NCBI RefSeq assembly: GCF_943734655.1
Contig: NC_071355.1
Coordinates: 71,323,449-71,387,448 of the forward strand
DNA from: Sabethes cyaneus
Lineage: Eukaryota > Arthropoda > Insecta > Diptera > Culicidae
Length of the DNA stretch: 64,000 nucleotides
Reading direction: 5' to 3'
This document shows positions 37,592 to 46,860 of the stretch, in pieces. The notes under the pieces were generated by a model, which had not been told where the DNA came from, ran no database searches, and saw nothing but the letters and a program-made list of their open reading frames with translations. The position numbers and the translations under genes are program-made. How positions within the stretch are numbered: position 1 is the stretch's first letter; each line of letters begins with the position of its first letter.

Positions 37592-40500
37592 ATGGATACC
37601 GAAGGATACGATTGCCAACTGTGTGATGCTTCCAACTTAGTCTGCGACATGGTGCAGTGCGATTCGTGTGAGCAATGGGCTCACTATTCATGTGCTGGCG
37701 TTACTGAAGCGGTGAAAGACCAGGATTGGAGTTGCGGCAAGTGTGCCAACAGGCTTCAAGTTCCGAGAGGGCAAAAAACCGTGAAGAGTGGTAATAGAAA
37801 AACGGCCGAACGAAAATCGAAAAGCGATGGTGGATCTACATCTGGGAATGGCGGAACGTTAGAGGATGCCCTGAAAGAGCTGGAAAGGGAGCAGCGTGCC
37901 AGAGAAAACGCCATAGAGGAGGAAATGATACTCCGGGAAAAGCGGCTGGAAATGGAGAGAGCTCTGAATGAAAAGCGACGACTTCAGGAGAAGGCATTTC
38001 GAGAAAAAAAGTTACGGCAAGAACAGGAGATGAAAGATCGTTTGTTGCAGGAGGAACGCGAAATGCTGGAACGAGAATTGGCTCAAGAGAAAGCATATCA
38101 AGATAGACGCAGAGAGATGCTCGATGAGTTTGCAGAGGCGAAGAAAGCTGTTGAAGGTTGCGTGGTTGGGGATGGCAGAAAAGAAGCGGAAGAAGCTGAA
38201 CCTTCCTTCGAGCAGAAAGTCAAAATTTGGTTGAAGAAGCAGACAAGTGGGAAGACATATGTACCTGTTACAGAACAGCAGGTGGCAGGCCCGTCTAGGC
38301 AAAGTTCGGCAAGAAAGGTCCCGTGTTTGCAGATAAGCGAAGAGAAGAATGAAGACGACAGTTCGTCCGAAGAAGCTAGCGAATATGAATCTGAAGATGC
38401 CCAGTGTGATTCGGTTAGTGAGGTAGATGCGCGCGGGAAGTTTAAGCTGTCTCGAAAAGAACAAGAAGTGCTCTCTCGTCTGTTGGCTTGTAAGCAACAG
38501 AAGCAGTGGTTATCGAAAAAGCAGCGGCTGCCACTAAATAAACAACCGTCGGAAAAGAAGCGACATACGTTGTCCAAGGAACAAATAGCAGCTAGACAAG
38601 CTCTCTCCAATAATCTACCCATCTTCAAGGGTGAACCGGAGCTGTGGCCTATCTTCATCAGCAGCTATGAGTATTCTACGCAGGCGTGTGGTTTCTCAAA
38701 TTTGGACAACTTGAAGCGGCTCCAAGATAGTCTGCAAGGTAGTGCACTCGAGGCGGTCAGAAGCCGATTAGTTCTTCCAGATTCCGTTCCTGACGTCATT
38801 GATGACCTCCGTCGTCTCTTCGGAAAACCCGAAAAGCTCCTGAAGATGCTGCTGTTGAAGGTACGTAGCGCTCCAGCTCCGAGAGCCGATCGCCTTGAAT
38901 CCTTTATTCAGTTTGGAATCACGGTGAAGCAACTTTGTGATCATCTTGAGGCGGCCCATCTGACAGATCATCTCAACAATCCAATGTTGGTGAACGAGTT
39001 GGTTGAAAAACTTCCGCCCAATTATAAATTGGATTGGGTCCGCTTCAAACGAGTGAAGAGAGGAACGCCGCTGCGTGTGTTTGCTGACTTCATGAACGAG
39101 ATCGTATCGGACGTGTCGGAGGTATCTGAGTTTTCAACGCTCACTTTGAGCGATGCGCAATTTTATGACGAAGGTAAGCCGAATAAAAAAGAATTCGTCC
39201 ATATTCATAATTTCGTACCAAATACAGAAGAAAGTTCGAAAGGGTCGAAAATTCTTAAGCCATGCTGGGTTTGTAAACGGACAGACCACAAGTTGCGCTT
39301 TTGCGAGGATTTTAAAAAGCTTCGCATTATGGATCGATTGAAAATAGTGGAGCAACATAAACTCTGCGTACTGTGTTTAAATAATCACGGCAAAAGTCTT
39401 TGCCATTTTAAAGTGCGTTGCAACGTCGTTGGATGCCACGGTCAGCACCATCCCCTGCTACATCGGGCTGAAGGAGTTGTTCAGCTGCTAAACGTAGAGT
39501 GTCATACCCATGGACGTTTGAATCGTGCCGTAATTTTCCGTGTAGTACCGGTTACGCTCTATTTTCGAAACTATGCGATGGATGTACTCGCATTTTTGGA
39601 CGAAGGGTCGTCCACGACGCTCGTAGAGGAGTTTATCGTCAACGAGTTGAACGCGGAGGGAATTACTGAGCCTCTGGTCGTTACATGGACAGGTAACGTG
39701 AAACGTTATGAGAATCGGTCGAAGAAGTTTGATCTTAAGCTCTCTGCTAGAGGATCCCGAGAAATGCTGCCATTGAAGAACGCTCGTTCGGTGGCAACGT
39801 TGAAGTTGCCGAGTCAGGCCATGCCGTACGAGGATATTGCGGATCGCTACGCGCATCTGAAGAACCTGCCGGTGGTTAGTTACGCGATGGAAGAACCTCG
39901 TATGATTATAGGTTTAGATAACCTGCACTTGTTCGCTCCATTAGAAACACGCGTGGGTGGACCTGGTCAACCGATCGCAGTTAGGTCGAAGCTGGGGTGG
40001 ACCATTTACGGACCGGAAAACTGCGCTGCTACTGCGGAGAGTTTCGTAAACGTTCATACCGTTGAACCAGTCAGTACCGAGGACCTTGATGAGACGCCGC
40101 GAATCCAGCACTTGCTGGAGGACACCGGTACTCCTTGTGACGCGGTATTAGAGTCGGCGGAAAAACTACGCGCTCATGATATTCTGCAAGCGACGACGAT
40201 GCGGGTTGACGACCGATTCAAAAAAGACCTACTGTGGCGTGGAGAAGTACGAAGGTTCTCGGACAATTATCCCGAGGTGGTTCAGCGGATGAAACATTTG
40301 GGCTGCCGAAGGGAGCTCAGTAAAAGAAGAATAGTCAAGTGGATGGTCGTAGTGAGGATGATGGCGTGCGTGTTTAGGTTCATATCGACCAGCAAGACAA
40401 GGTTAAAGGGTCTACCATTAGAGACGCTGAAACCGACTAAAAGGCAAAGGCGAATCCTCTTTCCAATCAACCATCCAACGTCTCGTACACCATCGAAGCA

Positions 40501-40909
40501 GAACGAGTTTGAGTGGGTGGAAATCTGGCTGATGCGAATGGCACAGGTGGCTGCGTTTGACGGTGAACTAAAAATTCTGTGGAAGAATTCAAAGCTTCCT
40601 GTCGGGCAGTGGTTGGAGATTGAAAAATCTAGTTCGTTGTATAAATTAACTCCGTTAATCGACGAAAGCAGTCTTCTGCGTATGGAAGGTCGAGCTGCAA
40701 AGAATTTGGCAGCGGGCGATTTAATAATGGTGATAGGGATAGATGATGATAGGCGGAAACGTTGGGTGCGAGAGGCCGTTGAAAAGCCGATTGTTGTAGA
40801 AGATGGTAGAGTACGGCAAGCCTGGGTTCGTACCAACAGTGCAATGGTTTATTTAAGAGAGCGACAGAGATGCTGGAGATCAGTAAGGGTGACGCTGGAC
40901 CGAGCGTAG
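37592..40909 (+). CDS. BEL Gag-protease polyprotein with PHD finger, Pol core deleted (1105 aa)
   Basis: Begins 35 bases after the left LTR. Order of parts: a PHD-type finger (about residues 6-47, C-x2-C...H-x2-C...C-x2-C), then a Lys/Glu/Arg coiled coil (about 85-195). Next comes an acidic linker and the DUF1759-like Gag core (NLPIFKGEPELWPIFISSYE, about 340). Zinc knuckles follow (CWVCKRTDHKLRFC, then CVLCLNNHGKSLCH), then an aspartic-protease region (LAFLDEGSSTTLV, about 660). After the start of the Pol region (DLLWRGEVRRFSDNYPEV) the sequence jumps to pieces from before the integrase (LIDESSLLRMEGRA). It then reaches the integrase C-terminus (GDLIMVIGIDDD). The reverse transcriptase, RNase H and integrase catalytic core are missing, apparently through at least two deletions. 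The frame is open from end to end, and at least one deletion joint (near 40320-40480) seems out of the ancestral frame. Gag and protease could still be made. Confidence 0.85.
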   Translation: MDTEGYDCQLCDASNLVCDMVQCDSCEQWAHYSCAGVTEAVKDQDWSCGKCANRLQVPRGQKTVKSGNRKTAERKSKSDGGSTSGNGGTLEDALKELEREQRARENAIEEEMILREKRLEMERALNEKRRLQEKAFREKKLRQEQEMKDRLLQEEREMLERELAQEKAYQDRRREMLDEFAEAKKAVEGCVVGDGRKEAEEAEPSFEQKVKIWLKKQTSGKTYVPVTEQQVAGPSRQSSARKVPCLQISEEKNEDDSSSEEASEYESEDAQCDSVSEVDARGKFKLSRKEQEVLSRLLACKQQKQWLSKKQRLPLNKQPSEKKRHTLSKEQIAARQALSNNLPIFKGEPELWPIFISSYEYSTQACGFSNLDNLKRLQDSLQGSALEAVRSRLVLPDSVPDVIDDLRRLFGKPEKLLKMLLLKVRSAPAPRADRLESFIQFGITVKQLCDHLEAAHLTDHLNNPMLVNELVEKLPPNYKLDWVRFKRVKRGTPLRVFADFMNEIVSDVSEVSEFSTLTLSDAQFYDEGKPNKKEFVHIHNFVPNTEESSKGSKILKPCWVCKRTDHKLRFCEDFKKLRIMDRLKIVEQHKLCVLCLNNHGKSLCHFKVRCNVVGCHGQHHPLLHRAEGVVQLLNVECHTHGRLNRAVIFRVVPVTLYFRNYAMDVLAFLDEGSSTTLVEEFIVNELNAEGITEPLVVTWTGNVKRYENRSKKFDLKLSARGSREMLPLKNARSVATLKLPSQAMPYEDIADRYAHLKNLPVVSYAMEEPRMIIGLDNLHLFAPLETRVGGPGQPIAVRSKLGWTIYGPENCAATAESFVNVHTVEPVSTEDLDETPRIQHLLEDTGTPCDAVLESAEKLRAHDILQATTMRVDDRFKKDLLWRGEVRRFSDNYPEVVQRMKHLGCRRELSKRRIVKWMVVVRMMACVFRFISTSKTRLKGLPLETLKPTKRQRRILFPINHPTSRTPSKQNEFEWVEIWLMRMAQVAAFDGELKILWKNSKLPVGQWLEIEKSSSLYKLTPLIDESSLLRMEGRAAKNLAAGDLIMVIGIDDDRRKRWVREAVEKPIVVEDGRVRQAWVRTNSAMVYLRERQRCWRSVRVTLDRA

Positions 40910-40938
40910 CCACCAGACCAGGTTCACGGGCCGGGGCA

Positions 40939-41620
40939 TGTTGCGATGGAAATCGCCGAGCAGGCAACTCTGTCGCAGAAAAACGAAAAGCGAGCAGTTT
41001 GCTGTTTCTTGCAACACAACTTAGCTGAATGAAAGTTTCGCTGCGTCTCGCAACACGTCAGGAAAGCAGAAACGAAAAAGTAAACAAACCGTTTGCAAGT
41101 TTCAGCAGCAAAGTGAAGCGACATATAGTTAATTTGTTAATTATACCGTGTGAAGTAAATATTAAAAGGCTAAAATTGTTTATTAAATCTAATTACACCT
41201 ATCTTAAAGCTAATTTGATAACTATGTGAGTAGAATGTGGTAAAATATCTAATTAAAAGTGGTAAAATAAATACAAACTTGCAGAGTCACCGAACAGGTT
41301 ACAATCAGTGCTGTAGGAGTTAGTGGTGAATGATTTTACCTAAAATATTACACTAGTAAGTAATTAAAATAAAAAATCTAACCCTAAGTGAAACTAATTA
41401 CAAAATTATGTACAATTCAGTTGATTTGCGGTATCGACGTATTAGAGAGATCGGATTTAATCTGCAAGAGGAAGATAAAAACGGATCTGAAGACTAAATT
41501 TGTAAGTTTAATACAAGTTAAAAAGCTAGATTTAAATTAAGAATAAAATTGTATTTACAGTTTGATCAGTCGTTAAGGAATGCGCTGATTTTTCATTAAA
41601 CGGTTAAAAGAATCCGAACA
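40939..41620 (+). repeat. BEL right LTR
   Basis: 682 bp, identical to the left LTR on inspection, followed by the CCACT duplication. Confidence 0.95.
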
Positions 41621-41784
41621 CCACTAATACACACGCTGGATTAATTCTTTTTATCTTGTAAGATATAATAGAAACTTTGTTGGGTTCAGATTTTATTCTC
41701 TTAGTTATATTCAATAAAAAAACAAACCAAAAACGAAATCTTAAAAAATGCGCGCAAATAATAAATCATGTATATGATTAGCAA

Positions 41785-43874
41785 CTACTCGTTCATTTCA
41801 ATTTCACAATCATATTCCAATTCCTCACCGTTCTCTTCCAGATATCCCGTTTGACTTTCTAAAAATTCGACTTGGGAGTCTAAATCCTTGACTCCGCGCA
41901 TTCCTTCGTCCGATTCATCATTCTCGCTTGCAAACTTTTCGTCATCTTCAGTATGTTTTGCTTTCCGGTTTGGTCGTGCAGCTGATTTCCGCAACTGTTT
42001 GCTTTCAGATCTTGTTTTAGAGTGTCGAAATAATTTATTCTGGCAAAAATATTGCACTCTCTGGGCCGTGTAAGTAGTGTCTCCTACCTGGATGATACGC
42101 AGCAACAACTGTGTAACGTTACCATATTCACGAAAACCTCGCTTGCTTTTATCCCCGCGGCTAATTCCTGTCCAAGTGAGTTGCTTCCAAAAATCTCTTA
42201 CAAACAAGCAGTCCACCAAAATATAGAAAGCATTATCACCACGACCATGATAGGCGTTCGGAATGATGATTTTTGCAAAATAATCCATCTGTAATATATA
42301 ACATGATTATACATGAATAACGAATACTTTTAACTAAATATTGTTGCAGTTGAAAACCGTTGTAATCAACGTGCGACATTCGGTTTTATTCTTGTTCTGT
42401 GTGTCGCAAGTAGTGCGCACTATAGCAGGTCACTGTGCGATTACAGCGACGACGACTACTTGCGACGTACTTGCGACACACAGAACAGGGATAAAACTGA
42501 ATGTCGCACATTGATTACTACGGTTTTCAACTGCATCAGCAATAAACGGAGTAACAAATATAATTCTTTGTGTGCTGATTCATATAACAATAATCTCCTA
42601 AATGTCACATATTCATAAAACAACTGTTTGCAAAACCTACATAACACTGAAAAATTTCATTGTTTCCCAGTCGAAGATTCCACTCGCTAAGATCATTTTC
42701 GTCTTTAATAAGTTCATGCTTTTCCGCATAGTCGAGCTCACGATGGGATTGGACAGGAGGCACGTGAGATCTGCTGTTCATTTCCAAAATTGCTGCATGT
42801 CGCGCAAAATTTTCTTTGAAGCAACTTTCGATTGCGGACTGTACAGTTTTTACCGTCATTTCCGATAACTGTTCATAATGCTGCTGAACAGCTGACTGTA
42901 CGGTTTGCTTAATAAATTTGTCCAAATCTGATTTCAATTCCGCATATGTAATGGTTCCTGAGCCGTCTAAAAGACAAAGAAAGTCCTATTAATTTCTTGT
43001 ATTTCATGTGCAAGCCCAATTATATTACCTGTAATTTCGACGCTATCCAAAACTTCTTCGTGTACGGTTTTGGGGTTTTTGTCATAGTTTTCGTCATTGT
43101 TATTATAAATTTGTGCTGGCCATTGCTGTGAGAGGGGGAAATTCGTTGAAAAATCTGAAATGTTGATTAGAAAAAAAATAGTAAACTAATGGCATATTAT
43201 CGCATGTACAAATACCGGATTGATGTGAGATCTGTTGCAGTTCACTGGAATAATCATCAATTATGCAATAAATAGGATTGTCTGAAGAACACGGTTGCGT
43301 AGCACTCTGTCCTGGACTTGATTTGATAAGAACTGAAAATATTTTGTATATATGTTTAGTTACTTTCCGCACTAAAAAAGGTAAAATAAGTGATGACATT
43401 TACCTTCACACATGCTGCCGTAATCCGTTTGCGACTGTGGTTTCGGTCGTTTAAATGACTTTAACAAGTTTTTTTTGTCGTCAACATCTGAAACATCTTT
43501 ATTTTCCAATGCCTCGGCTGCTTCTTCTGCCGGTCGGAAATTACGAAATTTTTTTGAAACGATTACCGGGATTTTTCTCACAGCTCCATTATATTGAGCA
43601 CCAGCGATTCTCAGTTGCTCAATTTTTTCATTTGCCAGGTTTTTTGGCCACATCAAAATATTTTTATTCACCCACGACGCAGGTACAGTTAAAACCTTGA
43701 ATTTATTGTTCTCGATAAATTGCACCACGTAGAACATCTGAAATGGAACTTATTAATATCCAAATGAATTTTACAAGCTTTAATACTTACTTTGAAACGT
43801 AACGCAAGACAAAATAAACTGCCGGATAGAATTTGTATTTCTGCAGATTGTTTACGTTTGTGCAGGGCTGCCAT
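41785..43874 (-). CDS. Accessory gene of the two-gene transposon, six exons, 496 aa (DUF4806-like)
   Basis: Exons on the minus strand: 43874-43791, 43737-43404, 43332-43216, 43154-43029, 42966-42641, 42288-41785. All five introns are GT..AG, the phases fit (0,1,1,1,0), and the joined frame is 497 codons including the stop. The N-terminus has a short basic exon and then FYVVQFIENNKFKVL...PASWV, with a following WPKN. This looks like the small N-terminal domain often paired with DUF4806 in insect transposon proteins. The middle is Ser/Gln/Asp-rich linker. Exon 5 is a helical stretch ending ENDLSEWNLRLGNNEIFQCY. Exon 6 continues FAKIIIP...FWKQLTWTGISRGDKSKRGF, the DUF4806-like C-terminal core, and ends in an acidic tail. 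It is convergent with the transposase and lies inside the same terminal repeats, so a helper role in DNA binding or transposition is likely but inferred. Intron 5 has swollen to 352 nt by a MITE. Confidence 0.7.
42345..42535. mobile_element. 191-bp hairpin MITE in intron 5 of the accessory gene
   Basis: Arms of about 68 bp starting TGCAGTTGAAAACCGT are mirrored with about five mismatches, and both reach GTGTGTCGCAAGTA. It lies wholly between the splice sites at 42640 and 42289. No clear target duplication. Source transposase unknown. Confidence 0.75.
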
Positions 43875-44380
43875 TTCGACTTTTTGAAAAGAATTATCGA
43901 TTTTTTTCCGGTGCAGGATCGATAACGGACCGTCGCCAATAAAGTAAAGTTTGTAAGTCGCCCGGAAATTAATAATAGTAATAGAAATCTTTTTCTAAAC
44001 TAAAAGTTATTCAAATATTTCAGTGCAGCAGCATTAATAACAACAAAAAATAAAATATTTTCTTATATTAAATATTCAATTTAAACTGGCATCTTTTTAT
44101 GCACTATGCACATCGCTTTGTCCTCTATGTGATTTTTTATATCATCAGTTCTGACATAAATATGAACACATATGAACCCATTTATGACTGAATATGAACA
44201 CATATGTGTAGTTTAAGTTGTAATTTTATCGCATATAGTTGAACTTCTCGTTATTATTCATTTTGTGTTATATAAATAAATTTTCAGCCGAATAAAATGC
44301 TATTTATGACATTATATACAAGTAACTAATTCTCCACGCTAGTTTTGAAGTGAACTGTTTCGAGATGCATATGATGTATT
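43875..44380. other. Right internal part of the two-gene transposon; no gene seen
   Basis: 5' flank of the accessory gene and probably its promoter. AT-rich. The TATGAACACATATGAACCCA wording repeats near 44160-44210. Confidence 0.4.
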
Positions 44381-44450
44381 ATACGATATGGCGCAGTGGA
44401 TTTGTTGCGGATAGGCGATCTAGAAGTCAGGAGTTCAAAACCGGGTAGCA
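44380..44450 (+). other. tRNA-like (Pol III promoter-like) module inside the transposon
   Basis: TGGCGCAGTGG at 44389-44399 fits the A-box consensus fully. AGTTCAAAACC at about 44432 is a weaker B box, 43 bases later. A complete cloverleaf is not evident. It may be a captured tRNA remnant or a SINE head. Confidence 0.35.
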
Positions 44451-45582
44451 GCTGAGTTAATGTTAAGTATATTATATGTCTAATTTTAATACATCAATAA
44501 TGCATACTGAAAAATATACAAGAGCTTATTAAATAAATGTAGATGGAATGATTAAATAAAGAACAAAAACGATTTTTTTTTTATATTTGCTGTTTTTTGT
44601 AATTGTATATTATATTTAGTTAAGTCGTAATATGCGAAAAAGGCCATTGCTCTTCTGTTCGAACAGCATCATAAATGACGTTGTAAATGATGAAAAACGG
44701 AATCACTCGAAAGATTAAAAAAAGTCATATTTCGTTACCAAGAACATTGTAAACACGTTATTATGAGCGTTAGTAAAAATTGTAAAAATGTGTAAGAGAT
44801 TGGTAAAAAAAGTTATATATTTCTTGATTAAAATGAAAGGTGGTGCGTATATTGCCTCCACTTTGATACGTATATGGTTTTATAAGCCATGATATAAAAC
44901 TTTTTCGTGTCGTATATTAGTTTGTATATCTTGATTGCAACTGTGGTATATGGAATGAATTGTTAGCTGGGTCTTCCGAAGGTTTCATAAACTTAAAACC
45001 AAGTTTTCCCAGTCAAAATTCTAGTGCGCATGTCTTTGTGCGCGCGAGTAACCGCATTACAAAAGTTGGCGCGAGTGTTGGAAGGTTAATATCTTTTGAT
45101 CGGCAAAAACCGATTCTTCTGAAATTTTGCAGATATATTTGCAGCATAACTTTTAAATTAAACGTCCAATCAAAAAACAAATCAATAGTAATAGTTATGT
45201 TACCTTTCAAATGAGATTAATAAAGCCTAAATCGGTTTAGTCATCTCTAAGAAACAGGCCATAATTATAACCTTGTCAAAACAGGTTTTTAAGCATAACT
45301 TTTAAACTACTTGCTTGTTTTCAATAAAATTTCGCCGAAAAATTTAGCGTTATCAAGAGTTTGCATTCGATATCAAGATCGTTGAAATCGGTCATTTGGT
45401 TCGGAGACAATCGTGTCACGTAATTTTCACTTTTTTACTTATAACTTTTAAACGAAATGTCGGACCTCGAAACAATTCAATAGTGATATACTACGCAATA
45501 ATACCTTTCAAACAGAAGTAATAGCGAACAAATCGGTTCAGCCATCTCCGAGAAACAGGCGATAGAAAAGTTGCGCCCCGCA

Positions 45583-45863
<281 letters not shown>

Positions 45864-45879
45864 GGTACTCCTTTGTCCA

Positions 45880-45965
45880 GCGCCTCTATGGTTCAAAGGT
45901 ACAAGTTACAGCGAACCACATGCCCTGGAGGGTGTTGTGAGTTCGAATCCGGTTGTAATCTCAGA
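45880..45965 (+). other. tRNA-like module, possible SINE head
   Basis: TGGTTCAAAGG (about 45888) fits the A box, and AGTTCGAATCC (about 45949) fits the B box at 10 of 11 positions. It is followed by pyrimidine-rich sequence. No full cloverleaf was established. Either a tRNA-derived SINE or a pseudo-tRNA. Confidence 0.35.
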
Positions 45966-46860
45966 TTACAGCTTGATTCGACGCATGCACCTTCCAGCAT
46001 TGGACAAAAGGTAGGAGTCAAAATGACTACTTGTCAAGCATAGCTACCAATACCCCCCCCTTTTCCTTTCCGCTCTTCCCCCTCCTCCTTCACCAAAAAA
46101 TTTTCCATTTCTTTCCCCTACCGTCCCTTCATCAATTGTAGAACCATCGTTTCAAAAAAATATTAATATATGTATGACCTCATTCCAAGGTCAAGACTAA
46201 AAACTTGAGATTAGTCTATTGATTAGTTCTCAAGTTATAAGGAAATTTGAATTTCATTTGTATGGGAGCTCCCCTTTTAAAAGGGGAAGGGGTCGTAATT
46301 CACAATAGAAAAAATTTCTGCCATCTAAAACTCCCACATGCCAAATTTGGTTCCATTTGATTGATTAGTTCTCGAGATAAGAGGAAATTTGCATTTCATT
46401 TGTATGGAAGCCCACCCTCTTAAAGGGGAGATGGGCCATAACTCGCTTTCTAAAGAAGAGAGGGGTCTCAATTCACCATAGAAAAAAATCTTGCGTCCAA
46501 AACCACTTACATGTCAAATTTGGTTCCATTTACTAGATTAGTTCTCGAGTTATGAGGAAATTTGTTTTTCATTTGTATAGGAGCCCCCTCTTAAAGCGGG
46601 GAAATCCATAGAAAATATACATACTTACTTACTTATGTGTCCATGTCCGCCGGTCCGGCAGAACAAAGGGATGAAATCAGAGATCTCCACTACTGACGGT
46701 TACCCGACATGGCTTTTACCTGTCGCCAGGACAGGTTCTCGTCTACAGCCAGGATGTCGTTGGCTAAGCTCCGTCGCCATGAGCCTCTGGGTCTGCCTCT
46801 TCTACGCTGTCCTTGTGGATTCCAGTTCGCTCCTTTCCTCAAGGTGTGTCCGATCCACTT

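Larger units (their letters stand above)
36875..41620 (+). mobile_element. BEL/Pao LTR retrotransposon, internally deleted, very young
   Basis: Two 682-bp LTRs (TGTTGC...GAACA) are identical in my reading. The flanking duplication CCACT is 5 bp (36870-36874 and 41621-41625), normal for BEL/Pao. The internal region encodes one 1105-codon frame with Gag and protease but no reverse transcriptase/RNase H core. A G/C-rich tract GGGCCGGGGCA precedes the right LTR, as a weak polypurine tract. No clear primer-binding site was identified. It must be mobilised by another copy. Confidence 0.9.
34375..44971. mobile_element. 10.6-kb two-gene DNA transposon with CCCAGATAAC ends
   Basis: The left end CCCAGATAACCAG and the mirrored right end CCCAGCTAACAATTC share a 10-bp inverted repeat with one mismatch. 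They are flanked by TC (34373-34374 and 44972-44973). The empty M sequence (AACTCTTCC) contains a single TC, giving a 2-bp duplication. It carries a transposase gene (plus, from 34861) facing a six-exon accessory gene (minus, 43874-41785). A BEL element inserted at 36875 splits it, and about 5.85 kb remains without BEL. The short duplication and the transposase type suggest an EnSpm/CMC-like superfamily. The superfamily call is inference. Confidence 0.75.

Noticed and set aside
37592..37740. Host chromatin gene with a PHD finger
   Set aside because: The frame continues into Gag, zinc knuckles and protease between identical LTRs, so it belongs to the BEL element.
37836..38658. Antisense frames within the BEL Gag region (also 39134-40967)
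   Set aside because: Shadows of the long plus-strand frame, with no domain or splice support.
45880..45965. True tRNA gene
   Set aside because: A- and B-box words are present, but I could not pair acceptor and anticodon stems, so only a tRNA-like module is claimed.
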